From NCBI GenBank assembly GCA_003156805.1, contig PMHV01000010.1, forward strand, positions 17,450 to 71,062: DNA of 53,613 nucleotides, in the 5' to 3' direction. The position numbers and the translations under genes were made by a program. Below, one piece after another: positions 16,441 to 23,960 of this stretch (positions within the stretch are counted from its first letter, which is position 1; every line of letters begins with the position of its first letter). The notes under the pieces are model-generated. The model worked only from the letters and a program-made list of their open reading frames with translations, was not told the origin of the DNA and made no database searches. The stretch comes from Acidobacteriaceae bacterium. Lineage in GTDB: Bacteria > Acidobacteriota > Terriglobia > Terriglobales > Acidobacteriaceae.

Positions 16441-17694
16441 TTACCGCACCTGCCCCGTCCCCAAAATCTCGTACTTCGAAGAAGTAAGTTCAGCCAGCGC
16501 AAACGGCCCGCGGCAGTGCAGTTTCTGCGTGCTGATGCCCATCTCGGCGCCGAAACCAAACTCGCCGCCATCGGTAAAACGAGTCGAAGCGTTCCAATAT
16601 ACCGCGGCCGAATCCACGCCGCGAAGAAACTTGCGAGCGTTGGCCTCGTCGCGCGTCACGATCGCTTCGGAATTCTTGGTCGAATAGCGGTTGATGTGGG
16701 CGATCGCTTCGTCGACGTTCGCCACCACGCGAATCGCCATGCACAGCCGCAAATACTCTTCGTGCCAGTCTTGTTCGACGGCAGGCACAACGTTCAATCC
16801 AACGGCGAGGCTGCGCGATTTTCCGTCGCCACGCACTTCAACGCCGGCATCGATTAGCTTCTTCACGATTCGCGGAACGTATTTTCCCGCCACGCGTTCA
16901 TGCACCAATACTTTTTCCGCCGAGTTACACACCGACGGCCTCTGCGTTTTAGCGTTGATCACAATGCGGTCAGCCATTTCGAAATCGGCGGATTCATCAA
17001 CGAACACGTGGCAGTTCCCTGCCCCAGTTTCGATCACCGGCACAGTGGAGTTCTCAGTAACAAATGAGATCAGTCCAGCGCCGCCACGCGGAATAATCAC
17101 ATCCACCAATCCGCGCGCCTTGATGAGCTCTTGCACCGACTGCCGCGTGCTCGAATCGAGCAGCTCGATTGCCCCCTCGGGCACTCCCGGCACAGCAGCG
17201 AGAATTTCCACCAACCGCTGATTGCTGTGCGCAGCCTCTTTGCCGCCGCGAAGCGCGATGGCGTTCCCGGCTTTCAAGGCCATCACGGCCGTGTCGACCG
17301 TCACGTTGGGCCGTGACTCGTAGATGATTCCCACCACTCCCAGCGGCACGCGTACCTTGCAAATCCGCAGTCCATTCGGCCGTGTCCATTCCGCAAGAGT
17401 TTCGCCAATCGGATCGGGCAGCGCCGCCACATCCCTTACTCCGCGCGCCATTTCCTGGATGCGCGCCGGAGTCAACAGCAAGCGGTCGCGCATCGCGCCT
17501 TCCAGTCCCGAACTTTGCAAATCTTCAGCATTCGCCGTCAGAATGCTCTTCGTGTTCGCTTCGATCGCATCCGCGATTGCCAGCAGCAGCGAATTTTTCT
17601 TTTCCGTAGAAAGCAGCGCCAGTGTTGCCGCCGCTTCATGCGCGCGCAAAAGTTTCTCTTGCGTCGAGGCCGTGTTGGTCACCGTGGTTGCCAC
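16441..17694 (-). CDS. proA: Gamma-glutamyl phosphate reductase
   Basis: 417 residues from GTG 17694 (VATTVTNTASTQEKLL), whose G is shared with the proB TAG stop (TAGTG junction). The frame is open 180 nt further upstream, but that part is the proB coding region read in another frame. Reduces gamma-glutamyl phosphate to glutamate semialdehyde, using NADPH. Family marks: YESRPNVTVDTA, ALRGGKEAAHSN, IETGAGNCHVFVD, catalytic Cys in RPSVCNSAEKVLVH and WNASTRFTDGGEFGFGAE. Length equals the usual 417. Confidence 0.96.
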   Translation of the reverse strand: MATTVTNTASTQEKLLRAHEAAATLALLSTEKKNSLLLAIADAIEANTKSILTANAEDLQSSGLEGAMRDRLLLTPARIQEMARGVRDVAALPDPIGETLAEWTRPNGLRICKVRVPLGVVGIIYESRPNVTVDTAVMALKAGNAIALRGGKEAAHSNQRLVEILAAVPGVPEGAIELLDSSTRQSVQELIKARGLVDVIIPRGGAGLISFVTENSTVPVIETGAGNCHVFVDESADFEMADRIVINAKTQRPSVCNSAEKVLVHERVAGKYVPRIVKKLIDAGVEVRGDGKSRSLAVGLNVVPAVEQDWHEEYLRLCMAIRVVANVDEAIAHINRYSTKNSEAIVTRDEANARKFLRGVDSAAVYWNASTRFTDGGEFGFGAEMGISTQKLHCRGPFALAELTSSKYEILGTGQVR

Positions 17695-18449
17695 TATCGC
17701 CCCTCCTTCTTCGGAGGAAAATACGTCCCTGTTTTGCGCTCCATGCCCAGCGTGATCCCCTTCGGCCGCCGACCGTTCACGATGGCCACGTGTACACCCG
17801 CTTCGCTCGCCAGTTTCGCGGCTCGCAGTTTCGAGATCATGCCGCCGCGTCCCAGCGTACTCTTGCCGTTGCACTGCGCCTCCAGCACCGGAGTCAGCTT
17901 GCGCACCACGCGCACCAGGCGCGGCTTCTTGCCGCCGTTCGGCATGTAGAATCCGTCCACGTCAGTCAGCAGCAACAACCAGTCTGCCTTCACGGCCGTA
18001 GCCAGCAGCGCGCTCAGTTCGTCGTTATCGCCGAAAGCGCCCACCAGTTCGCGCACGCTGACGCTGTCATTTTCGTTCACGATCGGCACCACGCCCAGCG
18101 ACAACAACTCCGCCAGCGCATTCTGCAGATTGCGGTAGCGTACCGGCGAAGTGAAATCGTCACTCGATAGCAGCAGTTGCGCGACCACCTTCTTGCCGAA
18201 GAACAACCGCTCGTAGGTGTGCATCAGCTTGCTTTGCCCGACTGCGGCGCAGGCCTGCATGCGGGGCACATCATTGGGGGGCTTGGGCAACGCCAATCCT
18301 GACATGCCGGCCGCAATCGCGCCCGAGGTAACGATGAGATATTCGTTTCGGCTCAGGTCGAACTGATCGACCATGGCGCGCAGCATGTTGGCGTCAATCT
18401 GTCCGCCCGGAGCGATAAGACTGGTGCCGACTTTGATGACGACTCGCAT
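17694..18449 (-). CDS. proB: Glutamate 5-kinase lacking the PUA domain
   Basis: 251 residues. Amino-acid-kinase fold: VVIKVGTSLIA, LIVTSGAIAAGM, PIVNENDSVSV, FGDNDELSALLA, LLTDVDGFY and GRGGMISKLRAAKLASEAG. It phosphorylates glutamate in the first step of proline synthesis and is feedback-inhibited by proline in the family. E. coli ProB has an extra C-terminal PUA domain (367 residues); this one ends at the kinase domain. Overlaps proA by one base, so ProB and ProA are made together. Confidence 0.95.
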   Translation of the reverse strand: MRVVIKVGTSLIAPGGQIDANMLRAMVDQFDLSRNEYLIVTSGAIAAGMSGLALPKPPNDVPRMQACAAVGQSKLMHTYERLFFGKKVVAQLLLSSDDFTSPVRYRNLQNALAELLSLGVVPIVNENDSVSVRELVGAFGDNDELSALLATAVKADWLLLLTDVDGFYMPNGGKKPRLVRVVRKLTPVLEAQCNGKSTLGRGGMISKLRAAKLASEAGVHVAIVNGRRPKGITLGMERKTGTYFPPKKEGR

Positions 18450-18520
18450 GATTCAGATGTCAAACGATTCGAATGTTCAATCGCTTCAACGGTTCAAACG
18501 GCTCAATTGGAATGGTATCG
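18450..18520. repeat. Degenerate 8-9-nt tandem repeats before proB
   Basis: Between proB and the divergent methyltransferase, successive short units start with TCAA: TCAAACGAT, TCGAATGT, TCAATCGCT, TCAACGGT, TCAAACGGC, TCAATTGG (about 18461-18515). They lie in the proB leader. Such degenerate short tandem arrays also appear as heptamers elsewhere in the window. Confidence 0.5.
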
Positions 18521-18622
18521 CACTCGTTGCCGGACGCTGACGTTACTTCCGGTTCTTCCGAAATCGCTCGGGCTGGAGGCTCGGTACGTCCGGCGGCAGG
18601 GACAACATCTCTATCCTGCCGT

Positions 18623-18669
18623 TAGAATGGGTTTCTGGCAAGCTGAAAAAATCTTGCCGCTTTTTTCTT
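18623..18669 (+). promoter_or_regulatory. Leader with terminator-like hairpin before methyltransferase
   Basis: A TAGAAT -10 box (18623-18628; weak -35 GGGACA about 18599) is followed by GGCAAG (18637-18642), a 10-nt loop, CTTGCC (18653-18658), GC and TTTTTT (18661-18666), then the ATG at 18670. This has the form of an intrinsic terminator in a 5' leader with no upstream gene on this strand to end. Attenuation or 5'-end protection is inferred. Confidence 0.5.
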
Positions 18670-19437
18670 ATGCCAGCCTCCAATGCCACAACCCGCTTCT
18701 CCGATCGCGTAGAAAATTATGTTCGTTACCGCCCCGGATACCCGCCCGAAGCATTGCAAGCGCTGCAGGCCGAGTGCGGACTGACTCCCGCGCACATCGT
18801 CGCCGACATCGCCAGCGGTACGGGCATCTGGACGCGCACGTTGCTGGAGAATGGCAACCCGGTTTTCGGCGTAGAACCCAACCCCGAGATGCGTGAGGCG
18901 GGCGAACGTCTTCTGGCAAGCTTCCCGAACTTTACCAGCGTCGCAGGAACAGCCGAAGCAACCACGCTGGCCAGCGAGAGCGTTGACTTCGCCACCGCGG
19001 CGCAAGCCGCGCACTGGTTTGACCGCGAGCACGCGAGCCGGGAATTCATTCGCATCCTCAAGCCCGGCGGATGGCTGGCTCTGGTGTGGAACGAGCGCGT
19101 CACGGATTCGACGCCATTTCTCCGCGACTATGAAAATTTGCTGCTCACCTACGGCACCGACTACCAGGACATTCGCCACGAACGCACCACCGCGGAAGTC
19201 AACCAGTTCTTCGATCCCGCTCCGTTCCACGAACGAGTTTTTGATCTGCGTCAGGAATTCGATTACGCCGGGATTGAGGGACGTCTGCTCTCATCGTCGT
19301 ACGCGCCGGGACCGGAGTACGCCCAACATGCGCCCATGCTGCGCGAACTGCGGCGCATCTTCGACGCGCACGCCGTGGACGGCCGAGCTGCCTTCGATTA
19401 CAAGACGCGGCTCTATTTCGGCCGGCTGAGCGAGTAG
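18670..19437 (+). CDS. Class I SAM-dependent methyltransferase
   Basis: 255 residues. Rossmann methyltransferase (Methyltransf_11 type): motif I VADIASGTGIWTRTL (44-58), acidic loop VFGVEPNPEMREAGE, then DFATAAQAAHWFD and ILKPGGWLALVWNE. The N-terminal SDRVENYVRYRPGYP segment is typical of the group related to small-molecule methyltransferases such as trans-aconitate or UbiE-like enzymes. Substrate unknown. A terminator-like hairpin lies directly before the start. The next gene follows after 7 bp. Confidence 0.88.
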   Translation: MPASNATTRFSDRVENYVRYRPGYPPEALQALQAECGLTPAHIVADIASGTGIWTRTLLENGNPVFGVEPNPEMREAGERLLASFPNFTSVAGTAEATTLASESVDFATAAQAAHWFDREHASREFIRILKPGGWLALVWNERVTDSTPFLRDYENLLLTYGTDYQDIRHERTTAEVNQFFDPAPFHERVFDLRQEFDYAGIEGRLLSSSYAPGPEYAQHAPMLRELRRIFDAHAVDGRAAFDYKTRLYFGRLSE

Positions 19438-19444
19438 TGTCGCC

Positions 19445-19861
19445 ATGACACGCATTGACATTCTCTTTGAGACGGATCGCTTCAACGTATCGAATGTCAT
19501 GGAACACTTCATCAATCCGGGTTGTTTCGGGGAAGACGTAGCCGAATGGCTGCGGCAAAGACTAACCGAAAAGGGCACAACCGCGAGTACACCGGGGCAG
19601 GAAGACTGGGGATGGTATCTGTTTGCACAACGAGATTCTCAGCACTATTTCCTAGGGATCAGCGGATACCGCAGGGAAAGCGCAACCGGTAAGAATGACG
19701 GGGATTGGCGCGTCATGGTCGAGAAGAAGCGCTCCATTTGGGAGAAGGTTCGAGGCACAAACAAAATAACCGATGACGACTCCATGCTAGCGATTATCGA
19801 GGAAATTCTTCGCGAACAAGCCGATATCGGTGATGTACGGCGCGAGATCGCCGCGCGATAG
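19445..19861 (+). CDS. Hypothetical protein
   Basis: 138 residues beginning MTRIDILFETDRFNVSNVME, with GWYLFAQRDSQHYFLGISGY and DDSMLAIIEEILREQ. Mixed alpha/beta, no signal peptide or membrane segment, no family recognised. It lies 7 bp after the methyltransferase and 15 bp before the decarboxylase, so the three are likely co-transcribed. Confidence 0.65.
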   Translation: MTRIDILFETDRFNVSNVMEHFINPGCFGEDVAEWLRQRLTEKGTTASTPGQEDWGWYLFAQRDSQHYFLGISGYRRESATGKNDGDWRVMVEKKRSIWEKVRGTNKITDDDSMLAIIEEILREQADIGDVRREIAAR

Positions 19862-19876
19862 CAGCTACGGAGACCA

Positions 19877-21322
19877 ATGTCCGACGAAAAATCCTTCCAC
19901 ATGACGCCCGACGAATTCCGCCGCCACGGCCATGCCGTGGTCGACTGGATCGCCGACTATCACTCCCGCATCGAGTCGTTCCCGGTGCTCTCGCAGGCAA
20001 AGCCGGGACAGATTCGCGCATCGCTTCCGGCAAACCCACCGGCCCAGGGCGAGCCCTTCGATGCCCTGCTGAAAGATGTAGAGAAGGTGATTCTTCCCGG
20101 TGTGACTCATTGGCAGTCGCCGAATTTCTTCGCCTATTTCCCGTGCAACGCTTCCGGCCCCGGCATTCTCGGCGATCTTCTTTCTTCCGGCCTCGGCGTG
20201 CAGGGAATGCTCTGGTCCACCAGCCCGGCCTGCACGGAACTCGAAACCCACGTGCTCGACTGGCTCGTGCCCATGCTCGGACTGCCCGAGAAATTTCTGT
20301 CGTCGAGCACCGGCGGCGGCGTGATTCAAGATACAGCCTCGAGCGCCGCGCTCTGCGCTCTGCTGGCAGCCCGTGAGCGCGCCACCAACTACACCAGCAA
20401 CAAGAAGGGATACGAAGGACGCATTGTAGCTTACGCGTCCACGCAGACTCACTCGTCGCTAGAAAAATCCGCGATGATCGCCGGCCTCGGCGTCGAGAAT
20501 CTGCGCCTGATCGAGGTCGACGAAAACTTCGCGATGCGCCCAGACGCGCTCGCCCGCCAGATCGAAACCGACAAACGCGCCGGTCTAGTTCCCTGTTTCG
20601 TCTGCGCCACGGTGGGCACAACCTCTTCCAACGCAATGGATCCTATCGTGGAAGTCGCCGAGGTCTGCCGCCAGCACAATCTCTGGCTGCACGTGGACGC
20701 AGCCATGTCGGGCACCGCGGCTCTCTGCCCCGAATTTCGCCATCTGCAGAACGGAGTCGAGTTTGCCGACAGCTACAATTTCAATCCGCACAAGTGGATG
20801 TTCACCAACTTCGACTGCAACTGCTTTTGGGTCGCCGACCGCAAAGCGCTGATTCAAACCCTCAGCATCCTGCCCGAATACCTGCGCAACCAGGCCACTG
20901 AATCCGGAGCGGTAATCGACTACCGCGACTGGCACATTCAACTCGGCCGCCGTTTCCGCTCGCTCAAGTTGTGGTTTGTGATTCGCCACTACGGCGTGGA
21001 GGGCCTGCAATATCACGTCCGCCGCCACGTGCAACTGGCCCAGCAGTTTGCCGACTGGGTGCGCAAAGATGAGCGCTTTGAACTCGCCGCCCCCGTGCCG
21101 CTCAATCTAGTCTGCTTCCGCCACAAAGGCGGAGATGCGATTAATCAAACCGTCATGGACCGCCTCAACCGCAGCGGCGATCTCTTCCTCACGCATACGA
21201 AGCTGAACGGAAAGCTCACGCTGCGGCTTTGCGTCGGCCAGACCAACACGCAGGCGCGGCACGTCGAGCAGGCGTGGAGGCGAATCAAGGAAGAAGCAGG
21301 CAAAGTGGAAGCCACTTCATAA
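19877..21322 (+). CDS. Aromatic-L-amino-acid decarboxylase family (PLP)
   Basis: 481 residues, group II PLP-dependent decarboxylase. Family marks: HWQSPNFFAYFPCNAS, MLWSTSPACTELETHVLDWL, stacking His192 (TQTHSSLEKSA), Asp in LHVDAAMSG (272-279) and Schiff-base Lys306 in NFNPHKWM. This is the DDC/TDC type acting on aromatic amino acids (Trp, Tyr, Phe or Dopa); exact substrate is not readable. Amines such as tryptamine or phenylethylamine would be expected. Third gene of a probable operon with the methyltransferase. Confidence 0.92.
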   Translation: MSDEKSFHMTPDEFRRHGHAVVDWIADYHSRIESFPVLSQAKPGQIRASLPANPPAQGEPFDALLKDVEKVILPGVTHWQSPNFFAYFPCNASGPGILGDLLSSGLGVQGMLWSTSPACTELETHVLDWLVPMLGLPEKFLSSSTGGGVIQDTASSAALCALLAARERATNYTSNKKGYEGRIVAYASTQTHSSLEKSAMIAGLGVENLRLIEVDENFAMRPDALARQIETDKRAGLVPCFVCATVGTTSSNAMDPIVEVAEVCRQHNLWLHVDAAMSGTAALCPEFRHLQNGVEFADSYNFNPHKWMFTNFDCNCFWVADRKALIQTLSILPEYLRNQATESGAVIDYRDWHIQLGRRFRSLKLWFVIRHYGVEGLQYHVRRHVQLAQQFADWVRKDERFELAAPVPLNLVCFRHKGGDAINQTVMDRLNRSGDLFLTHTKLNGKLTLRLCVGQTNTQARHVEQAWRRIKEEAGKVEATS

Positions 21323-21388
21323 ATACCAGTGATGTTATCTTTGTGCTGATTCGTCGAACCTGATTCGCCTGACTGGCCGAAACTTATC

Positions 21389-22876
21389 ATGGACGTTCTC
21401 AAAAATCTTTTCGAGCAGCACTTTCACTCGCCGGTGGAGCGCGTGCAGCCTCTGCAAGGACAGCTTGGCGGTTCGGGGCGCAACATCATCCGGCTAGCCA
21501 GCGGAAAGATCAGCGTCATTGGCATCCTCTACGGCGTCCGCGAGGAGAACGTCGCGTTTCTCGAATTCTCGCGCCATTTTCGCCGGTGCGGTTTACCTGT
21601 GCCGGAGATCTACGCGGAAGCCTTGGATCATGGCGCTTATCTTGAAGAGGATTTGGGCGACACCACGTTGTTTGAATTTCTTTCGAAGAATCGCGCGGGG
21701 GAGGAACTGCTGCCAGATGTGGTTGAGGCATACCGCAAAGTCGCGGCCACGTTGCCGCGTTTTCAGATCGAGGCTGGACGCGACTTGAATTACAAGGTTT
21801 GCTATCCGCGCGCGAGTTTCGATCGCCAGTCCATCAATTGGGATCTGAACTATTTCAAATATTACTTTCTCCGTCTCGCTGGCATTCCGTTCAACGAACA
21901 AGCGCTGGAGGATGATTTCGAGCGCCTGACGACGTTCCTGTTGAGCGCACCTCAAGATCACTTTCTCTATCGCGATTTCCAGTCCCGCAACATCATGCTG
22001 CGCGACGGCCGGCCGTTTTTTCTGGATTATCAAGGTGGCCGCAAAGGCGCGCTGCAATATGACATCGCTTCGCTTTTGTACGACGCCAAGGCTGATCTGC
22101 CGCCGGAACTGCGCCAGCAATTGCTCGATCACTATCTCGACCAGCTTGCCGGTTTCATCCCGCTTGAGCGTGAAGCGTTCATGCGGCATTACTACGCTTA
22201 CGTTTATGTCCGCATCATGCAGGCGCTGGGCGCTTACGGCTTTCGCGGATTCTACGAGCGCAAAGCGCATTTCTTGCAGAGCGTGCCTTACGCGCTGAAA
22301 AACCTGCGCTGGCTGCTTCACCACGTTGAGTTGCCGATCGCATTGCCGACGCTGATGAAGGCGTTCCACAGCATGTTGGCCTCGGAGAAATTGCAGGGCC
22401 TCGCTTCTGAGGCGGAGAATCTGGTGGTGCGGATTGTCAGTTTTTCCTTTCATCGCGGCCTGCCGAAAGACGAAACAGGAAACGGCGGCGGATTCATTTT
22501 CGACGGCCGCAGCCTGCCGAATCCCGGACGCGAAGAGCGTTTCAAAACTCTGACCGGCAAAGACGCGCCCGTAATCGATTATCTCAATCAGCAGGAGAGC
22601 GTGCATCAGTTTCTGGCCAGCGTCATGTCGCTGGTGGATGCCAGCGTGAGCAGTTATCAGAAACGCGGCTTCAAGAATTTGATGGTCTCGTTTGGCTGCA
22701 CCGGCGGCCAACATCGCTCGGTTTCTCTGGCCGAGCAATTGGCGAAGCATCTGCGCGGACGGAACGGCGTGGAGGTTGTGGTGCGCCATCGCGAGTTGGA
22801 GAGAATGGCGGCGGAGAAACCTGAGGCCACGAAGGCCGCATCAGAGCAGATTGAGTCAAAAAGGGCCGGCCGATGA
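21389..22876 (+). CDS. AmgK-like sugar kinase fused to RapZ C-terminal domain
   Basis: 495 residues with two clear parts. Residues 1 to about 330 are an APH-fold kinase like AmgK (MurNAc/GlcNAc anomeric kinase): GGSGRNIIRLASG, YLEEDLGDTTLFEFL, catalytic Asp196 in LYRDFQSRNIMLRDG and Asp213 in FLDYQGG. Residues about 347-471 are the RapZ C-terminal domain: IVSFSFHRGLPKDE, FIFDGRSLPNPG, LTGKDAPVIDYL and the signature GCTGGQHRSVSLAEQLA (436-452). In E. coli that domain senses GlcN6P. RapZ's own P-loop kinase half is absent, replaced by AmgK. It overlaps the MurU-like gene by 4 bp (ATGA), so both act together. Confidence 0.9.
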   Translation: MDVLKNLFEQHFHSPVERVQPLQGQLGGSGRNIIRLASGKISVIGILYGVREENVAFLEFSRHFRRCGLPVPEIYAEALDHGAYLEEDLGDTTLFEFLSKNRAGEELLPDVVEAYRKVAATLPRFQIEAGRDLNYKVCYPRASFDRQSINWDLNYFKYYFLRLAGIPFNEQALEDDFERLTTFLLSAPQDHFLYRDFQSRNIMLRDGRPFFLDYQGGRKGALQYDIASLLYDAKADLPPELRQQLLDHYLDQLAGFIPLEREAFMRHYYAYVYVRIMQALGAYGFRGFYERKAHFLQSVPYALKNLRWLLHHVELPIALPTLMKAFHSMLASEKLQGLASEAENLVVRIVSFSFHRGLPKDETGNGGGFIFDGRSLPNPGREERFKTLTGKDAPVIDYLNQQESVHQFLASVMSLVDASVSSYQKRGFKNLMVSFGCTGGQHRSVSLAEQLAKHLRGRNGVEVVVRHRELERMAAEKPEATKAASEQIESKRAGR

Positions 22877-23631
22877 AGGCGATGATCCTGGCCGCGGGCC
22901 TGGGCACGCGCTTGCGGCCGCTGACCGACGATCGTCCCAAGGCGCTGGTAGAGGTTGCGGGCCGAACCCTGCTCGAGATCACGCTCACGCGGTTGCGCAG
23001 CTTTGGAGTTTGCGACGTGATCGTCAACGTGCATCATTTTGCCGACATGGTTGTCGATTATCTCAGAGCTAATGACAACTTCGGCATGAGAATCGAAATC
23101 TCTCGCGAGGAAATCTTGCTCGATACCGGCGGCGGATTGAAAAACGCGGCCTGGTTTTTTCTGGAAGATGCCGACGGTCGTCTTTGCGGAAAAGATGAGC
23201 CGTTCATTCTGCACAACGTCGATGTCGTCAGCACGATTGATCTCCACCGCATGGCGCAGTTTCATACGGAGAATCGGGCGCTGGCCACGTTGGCGGTGCA
23301 AGAGCGGGAGACTTCGCGGTATCTTCTCTTCGACGAGCAGCATCAGCTTTGCGGCCGGCGAGTTGGACGCGATGGGAAACCTGAACTCGTTCGACCCTCA
23401 CCGCAAATGCGCGCGCTGGCTTTTTCCGGCATCCACGTGATTTCTCCGCGGCTGCTTGCGATGATGACCGAGCCGGGTGCTTTCTCGATCATCAACTCTT
23501 ACCTGCGTCTCGCAAGCCAGGGAGAGAAAATCCTTGCCTTCCGCGCGGATGAATATTATTGGCGCGATCTGGGCCGACCGGAGAACGTCGCGCAAGCCGC
23601 TCAGGACTTCAAGGAAAAAACCCTTCTGTAG
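22873..23631 (+). CDS. MurU-like sugar-1-phosphate nucleotidyltransferase
   Basis: 252 residues: KAMILAAGLGTRLRPLTDDR, PKALVEVAGRTLLE, ILLDTGGGLKNA, PFILHNVDVVSTIDL and FSGIHVISPRLL. This is the NTP-transferase fold of MurU/RmlA/GlmU-like enzymes with the G-x-G-T-R-L-x-P-L-T loop. In Pseudomonas, AmgK makes MurNAc-1-P and MurU makes UDP-MurNAc, bypassing de novo synthesis. Pairing with an AmgK-like kinase, coupled by an ATGA overlap, points to the same route, though a different amino sugar is possible. Confidence 0.88.
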   Translation: MKAMILAAGLGTRLRPLTDDRPKALVEVAGRTLLEITLTRLRSFGVCDVIVNVHHFADMVVDYLRANDNFGMRIEISREEILLDTGGGLKNAAWFFLEDADGRLCGKDEPFILHNVDVVSTIDLHRMAQFHTENRALATLAVQERETSRYLLFDEQHQLCGRRVGRDGKPELVRPSPQMRALAFSGIHVISPRLLAMMTEPGAFSIINSYLRLASQGEKILAFRADEYYWRDLGRPENVAQAAQDFKEKTLL

Positions 23632-23824
23632 TCGTGCCGGTCTTGCTTCCAGCGGATTCGGTGATCCGGATGCAAATTTTTTCTGAATCCCAGACATTTC
23701 ACAACCAACGCACTCATCGGCCACTACCTGGAGGGTGCATCCCATCATCATGGCTCGACCGTCATACTTCGTTTTGCCAGGAATCTGGAGTCGGGCGGAA
23801 GCGTGTCCGGCAAGCTCCCGCGAG

Positions 23825-23861
23825 ATCCCTCACCCGGCTGAATTACTCCGGGTTTCGGGAT
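23825..23861. repeat. Nested imperfect hairpin ATCCC..ACCCGG/CCGGGT..GGGAT
   Basis: ATCCC (23825-23829) and ACCCGG (23832-23837) pair with CCGGGT (23848-23853) and GGGAT (23857-23861), separated by short bulges and a 10-nt loop. It may end the AmgK-RapZ/MurU transcript or be a dispersed intergenic repeat. No T-tract. Confidence 0.5.
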
Positions 23862-23945
23862 GACGCCTCTGAAAGAGATCGAGACATCGGCGCCGTGCCA
23901 CAACGCGAGGGAGTCTGGCTGGAGTTTTTCCGCTTCCTGCTGGGT

Positions 23946-23951
23946 TATAAT
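23946..23951 (+). promoter_or_regulatory. Kinase promoter, -10 TATAAT close to ATG
   Basis: Consensus TATAAT ends 9 nt before the ATG at 23961 and no Shine-Dalgarno sequence lies between. Transcription would begin 0-3 nt before the start codon, as for the other close -10 boxes in this window. A clear -35 is lacking. Confidence 0.55.
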
Positions 23952-23960
23952 CTGGCACCG

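Larger units (their letters stand above)
23632..23960. other. Intergenic region with hairpin and leaderless promoter
   Basis: No gene is seen. It contains an imperfect nested hairpin at 23825-23861 and a -10 box at 23946-23951. The open frame that extends the kinase upstream through this region has no kinase-like sequence, so it is not counted as coding. Confidence 0.55.

Noticed and set aside
17695..17874. 60-residue N-terminal extension of ProA
   Set aside because: The extension is the proB coding sequence in another frame; family length and the TAGTG junction place the start at 17694.
23559..23960. 134-residue N-terminal extension of the Ser/Thr kinase
   Set aside because: It starts inside the MurU-like gene, contains a hairpin and the promoter, and has no kinase similarity; ATG 23961 fits the family.
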